A DNA stretch of 64,000 bases from an uncultured Hyphomicrobiales bacterium (GTDB lineage Bacteria; Pseudomonadota; Alphaproteobacteria; Rhizobiales; TMED25), in assembly GCA_905181735.1 (NCBI GenBank), contig CAJIYR010000005.1, positions 1-64,000 of the forward strand, given 5' to 3'. A program made the position numbers and the translations under genes. A model generated the notes under the pieces. The model was given only the letters and a program-made list of their open reading frames with translations. It searched no databases and was not told the origin of the DNA. Below, in pieces: positions 53,216-63,641 of the stretch (position 1 is its first letter; each line of letters begins with the position of its first letter).

Positions 53216-55399
53216 TTAATCGCTTGAAGAAAATGATTTTAAATTAAAGTTAAACATTATTGATTTATCTTTCTTTATGTCGCGATCTACGTAAAAATCT
53301 TCTTTGTAGGATAAGCTCATTTCTAAACATTCGTCTTCATAGCTTATTCCAAATAAACTGTTGAGCACAGAGTTGTCTTCTATGTTATAGGTGCCTCTGG
53401 AATTAAAGGACCAATCCTTTGTTAAAGCTAGGCTTATGCCACCTGATAATTCTTCTTTTTTCGTGTTACTAAGAACATTTGAGGTAGGCGAATACTCCAT
53501 ATAGTTCATATCAGCAAATAGACTGTCATTGTTATTAAATGTTATATTAAATTCGTTTGTTGTAATCTGATTAGTACGACTATCCATTTTTGTTTTGTAA
53601 TCTAGATTAACAGCATCAAGAAGATTATAAGATAGCGATGCCACTATATCGGAATGATAGTCGTCCATTCCAGCCCAATCACTCCCATCAAAAGAGTTAA
53701 GTCCTCCTATATGGAAAGATTTTCCTAATTTTGCACTAGTATGGCCACCAAACATGTCTTCGAAGTCATAATTAATGCCAACAGCAAATTTATGACCTCC
53801 TTCAATTTTATCAAAACCATATGACCTATCTATTTCGAATAGGTTTAAAGTGTTAAAATTCATTACGTTAGAGTCTTCATTTAGTATTTTGTTGTTACTC
53901 TTTTCATCTCCACTAAATGTTAATCTTGCTAGAGGTTCTATTAAATGGTTACCGTATGCACTTGCTGAACGCAGTGGCCAACTTGTTTTGATTGAGAGTT
54001 TTGGATGCATTCTTGAGAAAGAATAATGGGAATTATCGGATTCGTCATAAGTTCTAAAATGGTCTGCTTTAATCCCAATATATGGTTCAAAGAATATACC
54101 TTGATTTGTTATGTACCTATTTTCCCAGCTAAGATTGCTAGATAACCTAGTTTGTTCGTCACCTGCATTTCGGGAAAGACTTGTAAATTGTGAGTTTAGA
54201 TTTAGATTGCCATTTAATGGCTTGAAAGCAAAGGTATAATCATGATCTATTAGGGGTGTTATCGAAGGTTGATCAAGTTCACTTTCGTTTAACAGATTGG
54301 TGTATTCAACCATTTTTGCTGATAAATAGTTTTTATTGGAAAGTCCAGTTAAAAAAATCTCAGATTTATAATTAGTAGAACCCTCAATGTCATATTTTCT
54401 CATAAACGTATCGTCGCTTGTATATGTTGCATCCCAGCCCCAATTCCATTTATTATTTATATCAAGTTGGGCAGTAGTTTTAAGGCTATTTCTAAACCTG
54501 ATATTGCCTGGGGCAATATCACTGGGATCTGCTTGGTATATAAAGCTTGGACTTACGTTGACATAGCTATTTTCGGAAATTTTATTTCTGTATTCAAAAT
54601 TAAATAGCGGGCCTTGTTTTGTTGTAATAATGGGCGTAAAGGTAATATCGCTATTTTTGTTAATACTATAGAAATATGGTAATTTAATGGCGTTTCCATA
54701 AAAATTTGAGATTGAATATGTTGGAAGCAAAAATCCTGTTTTCCTCTGTACTGTCATATCTGGATGTGAAAGGTAGGGAATTTTAATTAATGACTTTCCA
54801 ACGAGAATAAATTCAACATTATTATACTCTATAATCTTATCAATTTCATTATGAATTATCCTGTCGGCTTTTAATTCCCATGTTAGCGGTTTATTTGTTC
54901 CGTCTGTGCATTCATCGCATAAAGTAAACGATGCATCATCAAATTTAGTAACACTACCGTCAATCCTTTGACCTTTACTGGATATAATTTTTGCATTATT
55001 TTCAAGTAATAATTTTGCAGAATAGATAAATCCATTTTTTAATCCGTCTTCTAATTCAAGATCTTCTGCGTATAATTCAGATTTATTCTTGTTAGTTAAT
55101 ATGATATTTCCAGACGCTACTACACTGTCTAATATTTCATTATAAATTATTTTATCTGCTTGGATGGTGTAAGATTTATAGTAAAGCAGAGCAGACCCAT
55201 TTGCAATAATTGTATTGTTTGTATCGTTATAGGTTAGGGTATCAGCTTCTAATAGAACCGAAGGCTCTTCTATTGATTTTTCTGTTTTAGTAGAGTTTTC
55301 ATTAATTTCGATTGCGTAAGATATATCGCTTACAGAAAGTAAAAAAATCTGTATTAATATTAAAAATATATATAAATTGTATTTTTTTAAAAAAATCAC
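53216..55399 (-). CDS. lptD: LptD, LPS transport outer-membrane barrel
   Basis: A 727-residue outer-membrane protein that inserts lipopolysaccharide into the outer leaflet. Signal peptide to about residue 29; an OstA/LptA-like jellyroll domain with repeated LEADTLTYNDTNNTIIANGS and IQADKIIYNEILDSVVASGN; a CDEC cysteine pair at the end of that domain that may serve in disulfide formation; then a long barrel ending in MFNFNLKSF with alternate aromatic residues. A GTG start at 55399 with AGAG nearby. lptG ends 19 bases before it. Confidence 0.93.
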   Translation of the reverse strand: MIFLKKYNLYIFLILIQIFLLSVSDISYAIEINENSTKTEKSIEEPSVLLEADTLTYNDTNNTIIANGSALLYYKSYTIQADKIIYNEILDSVVASGNIILTNKNKSELYAEDLELEDGLKNGFIYSAKLLLENNAKIISSKGQRIDGSVTKFDDASFTLCDECTDGTNKPLTWELKADRIIHNEIDKIIEYNNVEFILVGKSLIKIPYLSHPDMTVQRKTGFLLPTYSISNFYGNAIKLPYFYSINKNSDITFTPIITTKQGPLFNFEYRNKISENSYVNVSPSFIYQADPSDIAPGNIRFRNSLKTTAQLDINNKWNWGWDATYTSDDTFMRKYDIEGSTNYKSEIFLTGLSNKNYLSAKMVEYTNLLNESELDQPSITPLIDHDYTFAFKPLNGNLNLNSQFTSLSRNAGDEQTRLSSNLSWENRYITNQGIFFEPYIGIKADHFRTYDESDNSHYSFSRMHPKLSIKTSWPLRSASAYGNHLIEPLARLTFSGDEKSNNKILNEDSNVMNFNTLNLFEIDRSYGFDKIEGGHKFAVGINYDFEDMFGGHTSAKLGKSFHIGGLNSFDGSDWAGMDDYHSDIVASLSYNLLDAVNLDYKTKMDSRTNQITTNEFNITFNNNDSLFADMNYMEYSPTSNVLSNTKKEELSGGISLALTKDWSFNSRGTYNIEDNSVLNSLFGISYEDECLEMSLSYKEDFYVDRDIKKDKSIMFNFNLKSFSSSD

Positions 55400-55417
55400 T
55401 CTATTTAATCCAGATTA

Positions 55418-56506
55418 CTAACCGTCTTCTTTTTTTAATAATACACTTAAACTTATAAGTATAGTAATAATAATTTGCCACCAGGAAGCTATTATTGGTG
55501 GCAACATTTCTGCGTTACCTAGTATTTTTGAAACAAAGTTAATAATAAAAAGTAAGAAACCAATTATTATCCCTGACATTATCGTTATAATTATATTTTT
55601 CATTCTAAGTGACTGCATTGAAAACGTAGCTGCAATTAAAACCATTGAGCAAAATAACGCTGGTAATGCAATCAAGAAATTTAGATGAACAATATATTTT
55701 ATCGCAGGAATTCCTGAAATTTCTAATTGTTTTATTGTTCTTCTAAGATTCCAAAATGAGACGGTTGATGCAAATGATATATTTTCTTTAACCTCTTGTT
55801 CGCTAAGATGTGTTTCTAAAAGATAATTATCAAGTCGATATTGTTTTAATTTATTATCTATTAACCATGAGTTTTTCATATTCCAATATCCATCCTTGAA
55901 TGTCGCAGTATCCGAGTCAATTCTTAACACCATCACATTATTCTTATTAAACTGAAAGGCATTTACGCCAATTAATTCAATATTTTTCTTAATGCTTTTT
56001 TTTGCATGTATAATTGCGTAGCCTTCTGTATTTTTTTGATTCACCCAAAGATCAGTTTTATATTTCAGTGAAGATATATTTATACCGTCTTTAAATGTTT
56101 CTGCATCCAATATTTGATAGGTTTCATTCCATTTGGATGCAATTGGATTATATATAGTTATTATTAACAGACCCATAACAAAAGCAACTGTTAATCCAGG
56201 AAAAACTATTTGCCATATTGATATTCCTGATGCTTTTGCTGCTACAAGTTCGTTGTTTTTAGATAGCCTAAAAAAAGTTATCATGCTTCCGAACAATATG
56301 GATATTGGAAATAATTGTTCGCATGTGTTAGGTAGTTTGTACAAGGCAAGGTTTGCGATTACTGAAAAGCTTATATTATTATTCGATGTTCTTTTTAGAA
56401 GTTCAGAGAGATCGATTAAATATGTTAAAATTATACATATTACTAAAACAGTAAATATAGAATATAGGAAATCTCGACCTATATAGAAAGAAAATTTACC
56501 AATCAT
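55418..56506 (-). CDS. lptG: LptG, LPS export permease
   Basis: A 362-residue inner-membrane permease of the LptBFG ABC transporter. N-terminal FSFYIGRDFLYSIFTVLVIC and FRLSKNNELVAAKASGISIWQI (coupling helix region), a periplasmic beta-jellyroll, then the C-terminal helices with IPAIKYIVHLNFLIALPALF. Its ATG overlaps the lptF stop by 4 bases (ATGA), so both subunits are made in a fixed ratio. lptB is not in the window. Confidence 0.94.
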   Translation of the reverse strand: MIGKFSFYIGRDFLYSIFTVLVICIILTYLIDLSELLKRTSNNNISFSVIANLALYKLPNTCEQLFPISILFGSMITFFRLSKNNELVAAKASGISIWQIVFPGLTVAFVMGLLIITIYNPIASKWNETYQILDAETFKDGINISSLKYKTDLWVNQKNTEGYAIIHAKKSIKKNIELIGVNAFQFNKNNVMVLRIDSDTATFKDGYWNMKNSWLIDNKLKQYRLDNYLLETHLSEQEVKENISFASTVSFWNLRRTIKQLEISGIPAIKYIVHLNFLIALPALFCSMVLIAATFSMQSLRMKNIIITIMSGIIIGFLLFIINFVSKILGNAEMLPPIIASWWQIIITILISLSVLLKKEDG

Positions 56507-57642
56507 ACCTGATCTCTTTGAGTTTTTGTTTCATTGTAAACTGAACTTGAATGATAAATTATATTTAATCCGAATATCATGATAGTTACAATTGGAATTA
56601 AATATAACGCAATTGAAATTGATGGATTTTTGGTGGCTAGATCTAAGGCATAGATACCTAGAATTTTTACTGAAAAAGCTATAATACAGGTGTTTATAAT
56701 GGCTTTTATTCTGGTATTTCTGATTATTAAATTTATTGCCATACCATTAAAAGCAATTAACATAAAAGCTATTGTATATAGTGGGTTAGATAATCTCATA
56801 TGAGCTTCTAGTTTTAATTTATTTAAATAAGAATCATTAAAATTTTGATTTTTGTCAGGGAACAAAAGATCCATTAACGGCTTTTCTGATGGCTTGTATA
56901 AAATATCATGATTTTCTTTGTATATATCAGATAAATTAATTGCGTAACGATCAAAGTTTATGGCTTCTATGGGCTTCGATCGAATATTTTTTTGGCTTTT
57001 GTGAATAACTCCATTATTCATTACCATAGAAATTTCATTGTTTCTTTTAATTATATTAGCACTTTTTGCTATATATGTAATATCGTTTCTTTTGTCACGA
57101 GCATCATTTATAAAAATCCCTGATAATGTATTGTCGTTTTCTTTATTTCTTATATAAATATCCACACCTTCTTCTGGAGAAATAAACTTTGATTCTACCA
57201 TTGAATTGTTTATTACATCTGTCTTTAGTGTTGTTATCTTATCCCTAAATTCCTTCATGCTCCATGGTGTGATTAATATGTTAATAAAATAAATTAATAG
57301 AGTTATTGCTAAACCAAATGCTAAGAAAGGTTTTAATTTTCTTAAAGGTGATATTCCAGATGAGTAAAGTACTATAGCTTCGCTATCATTTAACATTCTA
57401 TCTAGAAGAAACAAGCAGGTAATAAAAAATGCAATAGGTGCTATAATACTTATTAACCATGGGTAGAGAAGAATAGTTAGTGATATAAATTCATTTATAG
57501 TTCTATTTTTTTCTATTATAAATTCTACATATCTAAGAATTTGAGATAACCAGGCTAATGTGGTTATTGCAAGCAAGACAATTATGAATATTTTTAATAA
57601 TTGCAGGCTAATGTATTTATTTAATATGTTCAATTTTTTCAC
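56503..57642 (-). CDS. lptF: LptF, LPS export permease
   Basis: A 379-residue partner of LptG. NILNKYISLQLLKIFIIVLL at the start, FLLDRMLNDSEAIVLYSSGI for ATPase contact, SLDRY-like jellyroll in the middle, and C-terminal KLEAHMRLSNPLYTIAFMLI. The start is GTG 57642. It heads the lptF-lptG-lptD-surA-pdxA-rsmA series and is divergent from pepA with a 90-base gap, the usual alphaproteobacterial organisation. Confidence 0.93.
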   Translation of the reverse strand: MKKLNILNKYISLQLLKIFIIVLLAITTLAWLSQILRYVEFIIEKNRTINEFISLTILLYPWLISIIAPIAFFITCLFLLDRMLNDSEAIVLYSSGISPLRKLKPFLAFGLAITLLIYFINILITPWSMKEFRDKITTLKTDVINNSMVESKFISPEEGVDIYIRNKENDNTLSGIFINDARDKRNDITYIAKSANIIKRNNEISMVMNNGVIHKSQKNIRSKPIEAINFDRYAINLSDIYKENHDILYKPSEKPLMDLLFPDKNQNFNDSYLNKLKLEAHMRLSNPLYTIAFMLIAFNGMAINLIIRNTRIKAIINTCIIAFSVKILGIYALDLATKNPSISIALYLIPIVTIMIFGLNIIYHSSSVYNETKTQRDQV

Positions 57643-57732
57643 TAAACTAATAATTATTAAATTTGTATATATTTATTCCAATATATATAATAAATTATTT
57701 ATATCATTTTATTACATGTTTGGAAAAATTAT

Positions 57733-59208
57733 ATGAAAATATTATTTCAAGATAAAATTTTATTGGAAGAAGGGGTTCTGGTCATTTTTTTTAATGACAA
57801 ACTGTCGCTACTTTTACCCGAGGACGATCAAAAGAAAATTATTGAGAAAATTTTTAAAAAAGCCATTAAATCGATTGACTTTAAATCTAATAAAACAAGT
57901 ATTATTGATTTAATAGCGCCAAGTAATATTAATTACGATAGGTTAGTTTTTTTACATTTGGGCGATGTGGAATCAAAAACTGAATATGATTGGATAAAAA
58001 TTGGAGGAAAAATTATTAATTTTTCTCTCAAGAATAATATTTACAAAATAAATATAATATTTGAATACGCAAAAAAATTTACATCTACAACCAAAATACC
58101 TGCCTTAATTGTCTATGGGGCACAGATGCGAGATTATAATTTTTTAAAATATAAAACAGCCTTAAACACAAAAAATATAGAAACTTTATGTTTTCAAACA
58201 ACGTACTCTAATACATCTGTTCGTATGCATGATGAATTGAAGCATGTTCTAGCTGGAGTTAATCTTGCTAGGGATTTGGTTAACGAGCCTTCTAACGTGC
58301 TTTATCCTGAGGAATTCTCAAAAAGAATTGAATCTTTGAAGAGATTTAATCTGAAGATAAAAACATTAAATCGAAAAAAAATCGAAAAAGAAAAAATGGG
58401 TGGAATATTAGCGGTGTCACAAGGAAGTCGTTTTGAGCCAAATGTTTGTGTTATTGAATATAATGGAGGAAGTAATTCGAAACCAATAGTTTTTCTAGGG
58501 AAGGGTGTTACATTCGATTCGGGTGGCGTATCTATCAAGCCCTCGGGAAACATGGGTGAGATGAAGGGAGATATGGCCGGTTCGGCAGCCGTGGTTGGTT
58601 TGATGAGAAGTATTGCTGGCAGAAAAGCAAAAGTTAATGCAATAGGTATAGTTGGTTTGGTTGAGAATATGACCGATGGGAATGCTATGAGGCCTGGGGA
58701 TATTATTACATCAATGTCTGGAAAAACAGTTGAGGTTCTTAATACAGACGCTGAAGGAAGATTGGTTTTGGCGGATATAATTACATATGCACGCAAACAT
58801 TACGAGCCCGCTTTAATGGTCGATCTAGCAACGTTAACGGGTGCTATTATTGTTGCTCTTGGACAGCAAAATGCAGGATTATTTTCTAACGATGACGATT
58901 TGTCTGAAAAATTAATAAAATCTGGAATGAATACTGCTGAGACTTTATGGAGAATGCCTTTGTCTGATGAATACGATAAAATGATAAATTCCAAAGTTGC
59001 AGATATGAAAAATATTGGTGGTCGAGATTCTGGTTCCATTACCGCCGCCCAGTTTATTAAGAGGTATGTGGGGGATGTCCCTTGGGCTCATATTGATATA
59101 GCCGGCACATCAATTGAAAGTTTAAAAAGTGATATAAATACAAGTTGGGGTTCAGGTTACGGAGTTAGACTGTTAGATGACTTTATTAAACACAATTTTG
59201 AGAATTAA
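57733..59208 (+). CDS. pepA: Leucyl aminopeptidase (M17)
   Basis: A 491-residue cytosolic aminopeptidase with two metals. GKGVTFDSGGVSIKPSGNMG, EMKGDMAGSAAVVG, VNAIGIVGLVENMTDGNAMR, the signature NTDAEGRLVLAD and WRMPLSDEYDKMINSKVADM. The N-terminal half is variable, as usual. In E. coli PepA also binds DNA; nothing here shows that. GGAAAA precedes the ATG. Divergent from lptF. holC, commonly next in Proteobacteria, is not present; ndk follows after 131 bases. Confidence 0.94.
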   Translation: MKILFQDKILLEEGVLVIFFNDKLSLLLPEDDQKKIIEKIFKKAIKSIDFKSNKTSIIDLIAPSNINYDRLVFLHLGDVESKTEYDWIKIGGKIINFSLKNNIYKINIIFEYAKKFTSTTKIPALIVYGAQMRDYNFLKYKTALNTKNIETLCFQTTYSNTSVRMHDELKHVLAGVNLARDLVNEPSNVLYPEEFSKRIESLKRFNLKIKTLNRKKIEKEKMGGILAVSQGSRFEPNVCVIEYNGGSNSKPIVFLGKGVTFDSGGVSIKPSGNMGEMKGDMAGSAAVVGLMRSIAGRKAKVNAIGIVGLVENMTDGNAMRPGDIITSMSGKTVEVLNTDAEGRLVLADIITYARKHYEPALMVDLATLTGAIIVALGQQNAGLFSNDDDLSEKLIKSGMNTAETLWRMPLSDEYDKMINSKVADMKNIGGRDSGSITAAQFIKRYVGDVPWAHIDIAGTSIESLKSDINTSWGSGYGVRLLDDFIKHNFEN

Positions 59209-59248
59209 AGTTCAATTGGTTAATTATTTTTTTAATAATTGAAACTTT
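59207..59248 (+). terminator. Imperfect hairpin after pepA
   Basis: AAAGTTCAATT pairs with AATTGAAACTTT with one bulged base, and an inner AATTATT/AATAATT stem surrounds a T run. It directly follows the pepA stop. There is no clear U tail, so it may be a weak terminator or an RNA-stabilising end. Confidence 0.35.
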
Positions 59249-59339
59249 GTAAAATAAAGTGTAATAAATTATTATTTTATAAATCAATGTTAACATACTT
59301 TATATGTCTAAATATACAATTTAAGGATGGATCGTTACT

Positions 59340-59762
59340 ATGCCAACACAACAAACACTATCAATTATTAAACCAGATGCTACTAGAAGAAATATAACTG
59401 GAAAAATTATCGCAAGATTAGAAGAGTCTGGGTTAAGAATAGTCGCACAAAAACGTATACACTTATCAAGAGAATTGGCTGAGTCATTTTATGAAGTGCA
59501 TAAAGACAGACCTTTTTATGGTGACTTGGTATCTTTTATGATCTCTGGTCCTGTTGTTGTTCAAGTTTTAGAAGGCGAAGAAGCTGTAGCAAAAAATAGA
59601 GATGTTATGGGCGCAACGAATCCTGCAGAAGCTGCACCGAATACTATTAGAAAAGATTTTGCAGAAAGCATTGAAGCAAACTCTGCTCACGGGTCAGATA
59701 GCATAGAGAATGCTAAGAATGAGATAAAATTCTTCTTTACTGATAGCGAAATAGTAGGTTAG
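59340..59762 (+). CDS. ndk: Nucleoside diphosphate kinase
   Basis: A 140-residue enzyme that equalises nucleoside triphosphate pools. [20 protein letters not shown] at the start, [57 protein letters not shown] and the phospho-histidine in [13 protein letters not shown]. Standard length. AAGGATGG lies about 10 bases upstream. It is convergent with purN 16 bases away. Confidence 0.97.
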   Translation: MPTQQTLSIIKPDATRRNITGKIIARLEESGLRIVAQKRIHLSRELAESFYEVHKDRPFYGDLVSFMISGPVVVQVLEGEEAVAKNRDVMGATNPAEAAPNTIRKDFAESIEANSAHGSDSIENAKNEIKFFFTDSEIVG

Positions 59763-59778
59763 TTTTTTTATTTTTTAT

Positions 59779-60438
59779 TCATAGTGAAAGTAAAAAATTA
59801 TCTAAGCTTGACTTATCGTCATATTTTACAATATCGTTATTTATTGTAATTTTTTTGCTTGTTAATAGCATTAATGAATATGGGTATATTTTATGTTCCA
59901 TTTTAAGAACTCTTTTTGACAGAATCTCTTCTGTGTCGTTTTCTTCTACTGGAACTGCAGCTTGTATAATTATTGGACCGTTATCTAATTCTTTTCTTAC
60001 TATATGAACGCTACAGCCTGTTACTTTAGTTCTATCATCAAGAACTCTTTGATGTGTGTTTAAACCTTTGTAGGATGGAAGTAATGAAGGGTGGATATTT
60101 ATAATTTTATTCCACCACTGGTCAATAAATTCTTCGGATAATATTCTCATAAATCCCGCTGCGCAAATATACTCAATATTTTCATTTAATAGATTGCTTG
60201 ATAAAGCTCGATCGTAATCAATTCTCGAATTGTATTGTTCTTTTAATATTATTGCAGTTTTAATTTTATATTTTTTTGCTATTTCAATTCCTGCTGCATT
60301 ATTTTTATTTGAAATAACAAGAGCTATTTTTGCTGGATATCTTGGGTCTTTAGAAGCTCTTATTAGCGCCTCCATGTTACTTCCTCTTCCAGAAATAAGA
60401 ATGGCTACGTTAGCTTTTTTTATTTTTTCTACAACCAC
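59779..60438 (-). CDS. purN: PurN, GAR transformylase
   Basis: A 219-residue enzyme transferring formyl from 10-formyl-THF to glycinamide ribonucleotide. VAILISGRGSNMEALIRA at the start, AGFMRILSEEFIDQWWNK, the folate-binding NIHPSLLPSYKGLNTHQRVL, and GCSVHIVRKELDNGPIIIQ with the catalytic aspartate. GTG 60438 overlaps the purM end by 10 bases, giving coupled translation. Standard length. Confidence 0.95.
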   Translation of the reverse strand: MVVEKIKKANVAILISGRGSNMEALIRASKDPRYPAKIALVISNKNNAAGIEIAKKYKIKTAIILKEQYNSRIDYDRALSSNLLNENIEYICAAGFMRILSEEFIDQWWNKIINIHPSLLPSYKGLNTHQRVLDDRTKVTGCSVHIVRKELDNGPIIIQAAVPVEENDTEEILSKRVLKMEHKIYPYSLMLLTSKKITINNDIVKYDDKSSLDNFLLSL

Positions 60439-61499
60439 GGTAGAATACCGTTATATACTAACTGAGATTCTGTTTCCTGTTGTGTAATTTTACCTAAATA
60501 CACACCGTAATCATCAGATTTTTCTATACAGTCCATCACTCTTTTTAAAAAATCTTTTTTTACAATAAGCGTCATTCCAATACCACAATTAAAAGTTTTA
60601 AGCATCTCTTCTTGTTGTATTGCTGCATTATTCGAAATCCATTCAAATATAGGAATATTAGGAAACTTGTTAAGGTCTAAAGTGGCTGACATGCCTTTAT
60701 CTATAACTCTAGGAAGATTTTCTGTTATTCCGCCTCCGGTGATATGCGCTATGGCAGATATTCCATCACAATCATCCATTATCATTTTAATAGTGTTGAC
60801 GTAAATCCTTGTAGGTTTCAGAATCATGTCAATGAGTCTATTATTTTTATCAAAGGCCTCGTTTGTATCTATTTGTTTTTTTTCAACAATGCTATTAACT
60901 AGTGAGTAGCCATTTGAGTGAATGCCCGATGACTTTAAGCCAACAATACAATCACCGTCCTTTATTTTTTTTGGTAATAATTTATTTCTTTCAACTGCAC
61001 CAACAGAAAATCCTGCCAGATCGTAGTGCCCCGGATGATACATCCCAGGTAGTTCGGCTGTTTCACCTCCAATAAGAGCACAATTTGCCTCTTTGCAACC
61101 ATTTGCTATACCTATAATTACTTCTTCTGCAATTTTTGTATCAAGTTTTCCTGTTGCAAAATAGTCTAAAAAATATAAAGGTTCAGCTCCTTGAGCTATA
61201 ATATCATTCACGCACATGGCAACAAGGTCAATTCCGATAGTTTTGTGATTATTTGAAACGAAAGCAAACTTTAGCTTTGTTCCAACTCCATCTGTTGCTG
61301 ATATTAATAAAGGATCTTTTAACCCAAGCTCTTTAATATCAAATATTCCTGCAAAACCGCCTAATACAGGATTGCTTCCTGGTCTTTTTGTAGATGCGAT
61401 GATAGGTGAAATATTTTTGACGAGTTGATTTCCTGCGTCGATATTTACGCCACTATTCTTGTATGTAAACCTAATATTTTTAGGCAGCGTTTTGGTCAT
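60429..61499 (-). CDS. purM: PurM, AIR synthetase
   Basis: A 356-residue ATP-dependent cyclase making aminoimidazole ribonucleotide. FTYKNSGVNIDAGNQLVKNI near the N-terminus, ISATDGVGTKLKFAF, MCVNDIIAQGAEPLYFLDY, LIGGETAELPGMYHPGHYDL and HITGGGITENLPRVI. It is the first gene of purM-purN and divergent from hda with a 227-base gap. ATG start with no obvious strong Shine-Dalgarno. Confidence 0.96.
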   Translation of the reverse strand: MTKTLPKNIRFTYKNSGVNIDAGNQLVKNISPIIASTKRPGSNPVLGGFAGIFDIKELGLKDPLLISATDGVGTKLKFAFVSNNHKTIGIDLVAMCVNDIIAQGAEPLYFLDYFATGKLDTKIAEEVIIGIANGCKEANCALIGGETAELPGMYHPGHYDLAGFSVGAVERNKLLPKKIKDGDCIVGLKSSGIHSNGYSLVNSIVEKKQIDTNEAFDKNNRLIDMILKPTRIYVNTIKMIMDDCDGISAIAHITGGGITENLPRVIDKGMSATLDLNKFPNIPIFEWISNNAAIQQEEMLKTFNCGIGMTLIVKKDFLKRVMDCIEKSDDYGVYLGKITQQETESQLVYNGILPWL

Positions 61500-61691
61500 T
61501 TTAGTTCATCGACTATAGAAATTTATAATATAGTATATTTATTATATTTAATTGTTTTATTCAAGCATTGGTTTTGTGTAGGTAGAATATTCTGTGCTTT
61601 ATTTTTTTTAAATAAATTTAAATATGTCGTTATAAATCATATAAGATTTTCTTAATATTTTTATATATTTTTTATTAAAAATCTCTATAGA

Positions 61692-61700
61692 TGCTATAAT
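61692..61700 (+). promoter_or_regulatory. Extended -10 promoter candidate for hda
   Basis: TGCTATAAT matches an extended -10 (TGnTATAAT) and would start RNA about 20 bases before the ATG at 61727. A -35 match is weak. This is a pattern match only. Confidence 0.45.
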
Positions 61701-61726
61701 AATCAATTCACATGGAGTTGTAAGGT

Positions 61727-62416
61727 ATGAAAAAATTAATATCAAATAATAATAAGCAATTATTTTTTGATTTAAACAACAATGCTTCGTTTACTATAGA
61801 TGATTTTATTACATCGGCTTCAAATATTAATGCTTTTAACTATTTAAATAAATGGCCTGAATGGGATGATAACTTTATTGCCTTAATTGGTAAAATAGGT
61901 TCAGGAAAAAGTCATTTAGCAAAAATATGGGCATTGCAGAATAACGCTTTTTATCTTGATAAAAATAGTACCCATATAAGCGAAGTGATAAAAAAAATAA
62001 AACTATGCGTTGTTGTTGAGGATATTGATAGAATTGCTTATGATAATACTTTTATGTTTCATTTAATAAATCATATTAGAGAGATCAATGGCTATATTTT
62101 ATATACCTCGAGAAGAAACCCAGCTAATTTAAAGTCAAGTTTAAAAGATCTTGATTCTAGATTAAGGTCAGCCATACCAATTGAAATACAAGATCCAGAT
62201 GATTTTTTGTTAGAAGCTATTTTAATAAAATTATTTGCAGATAAACAGATTGATTTACCTAAAAATTTAACTAGTTTTATTCTAAAAAGGTCAAATAGGT
62301 CTTGTGATTATATTAAAAAATTAGTTGATTCTGTTTATATCAAAATTATGGAAGAAAGAAGGTCTTTGACAATACCTTTGTTATCGGCTGTATTAGAAGA
62401 AATGGAAGAAAAATAA
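61727..62416 (+). CDS. hda: Hda/DnaA-related AAA+ protein
   Basis: A 229-residue DnaA-like ATPase lacking the DNA-binding C-terminal domain of DnaA. Walker A GKIGSGKSHLAKIWALQNNA, Walker B VVVEDIDRI, sensor-1 ILYTSRRNPANLK and arginine-rich LDSRLRSAIPIEI (sensor 2/arginine finger region). In Alphaproteobacteria HdaA sits beside purM and, with the beta clamp, promotes ATP hydrolysis by DnaA to prevent re-initiation. The N-terminal QLFFDLNN resembles the clamp-binding box QL[SD]LF. GGAG and AAGGT precede the ATG. Confidence 0.88.
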   Translation: MKKLISNNNKQLFFDLNNNASFTIDDFITSASNINAFNYLNKWPEWDDNFIALIGKIGSGKSHLAKIWALQNNAFYLDKNSTHISEVIKKIKLCVVVEDIDRIAYDNTFMFHLINHIREINGYILYTSRRNPANLKSSLKDLDSRLRSAIPIEIQDPDDFLLEAILIKLFADKQIDLPKNLTSFILKRSNRSCDYIKKLVDSVYIKIMEERRSLTIPLLSAVLEEMEEK

Positions 62417-62501
62417 TATTTTAATAATTAATTAATATTCGATTATTGGTATTCTGGATGATATGCTTTTTAGAGTTTTTTTAGAATAAGATGATATTGA
62501 C

Positions 62502-63641
62502 TTAAGAAAGGCTTACTGTACCATTCTTTACCGAAATACTTATATCACCATTTTTTATTTTTTTTGCTATTTCACCAAATATTTCATACCTCCACCCATC
62601 TAACATAGCTATGGAAGATTTTTTTGATTTTGCTATGTTTTCTAGATCTTCAGATGTAGCTATAAGCCTCTGTACTATATTAAATTTTTTTGATTGTATT
62701 TTTAAGACAAGCTTTAAAACTTCGTAAATACCTTCTTGATCTTTTGTCAGCTCTTTCTTTTTGTCAATAAAGAACTCTCTTCTATCTTTGTCTGTCTCCA
62801 GCGCATTCACCACGGCAACTATTTCATCGATTGTATCGATTGGAAGGGGGTTTTTGCTAAAACTTCTAAGATTTTTTAACTCTAATTGATTTTTAGGCAT
62901 ATGATTTGCAATATCAATAATTGTATTGTCCCTAATTATTCTATTTTTAGGAATATTTTTAATCTGAGCTTTTTTCTCTCTCCACTCAGCTATGTCGGCA
63001 AGAACTTTTAATGACTTAATAGACTTAGGTTTGGATTTTATTTTTAACCAAGCATCTTTAGAATTATATTCGTAATTTTTAGGGTTTAAAAGATTATCCA
63101 TTTCCTCGTCAATCCATTCTATTCTTCCGAGATGCTCTAATTTTCTGATCATGGATTTATAGACATCTTTAAGGTAAATCGCGTCATTAAGTGCGTAAGT
63201 TAATTGCTTCTCTGATAAAGGCCTCTTGGACCAATCTGTAAATTGAGAAGTTTTATCTAATTGTATACTTGTAATATCATATACAAGATTACCGTAAGAA
63301 ATAGACTCGCCGTATCCGCAAAACATCGCGGCTATCTGAGTATCAAATATTGGTTTTGGTAAAAAACCACCTTCGTTATTAAAAATTTCTATGTCCTGTC
63401 TTCCTGCATGAAATACTTTAATCATGCTGTTATTTTTAATTACATTCCAGAAGGGAGTTAAATCTAGGTCTTCAATAGGATCTATAATTGCTTCAATTTT
63501 ATCGTTGGCTATTTGTATTAAGCATAATTTTGGATAGTATGTTTTGTCTCGAAGAAATTCTGTATCAATTGCCAGATATTCTGAATCTTCAATTTTCTTA
63601 CATAATTGTTGAAGTGAATATAAATCACTGATAATTTCCAT
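62502..63641 (-). CDS. rnd: Ribonuclease D
   Basis: A 379-residue 3'-5' exonuclease that trims tRNA and other structured RNA ends. The DEDD residues fall in LAIDTEFLRDKTYYPKLCLI, VFHAGRQDIEIF and YALNDAIYLKDVY (the DEDDy tyrosine). An HRDC domain follows (KSIKSLKVLADIAEWREKKA, NIPKNRIIRDNTIIDIA). Length is close to the E. coli enzyme. It is convergent with hda and divergent from aspS, as in many Alphaproteobacteria. Confidence 0.95.
   Translation of the reverse strand: MEIISDLYSLQQLCKKIEDSEYLAIDTEFLRDKTYYPKLCLIQIANDKIEAIIDPIEDLDLTPFWNVIKNNSMIKVFHAGRQDIEIFNNEGGFLPKPIFDTQIAAMFCGYGESISYGNLVYDITSIQLDKTSQFTDWSKRPLSEKQLTYALNDAIYLKDVYKSMIRKLEHLGRIEWIDEEMDNLLNPKNYEYNSKDAWLKIKSKPKSIKSLKVLADIAEWREKKAQIKNIPKNRIIRDNTIIDIANHMPKNQLELKNLRSFSKNPLPIDTIDEIVAVVNALETDKDRREFFIDKKKELTKDQEGIYEVLKLVLKIQSKKFNIVQRLIATSEDLENIAKSKKSSIAMLDGWRYEIFGEIAKKIKNGDISISVKNGTVSLS

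Noticed and set aside
61425..61655. ORF across the purM start and its upstream region
   Set aside because: Mostly antisense to purM and low-complexity AT-rich sequence; no Shine-Dalgarno and no family resemblance.
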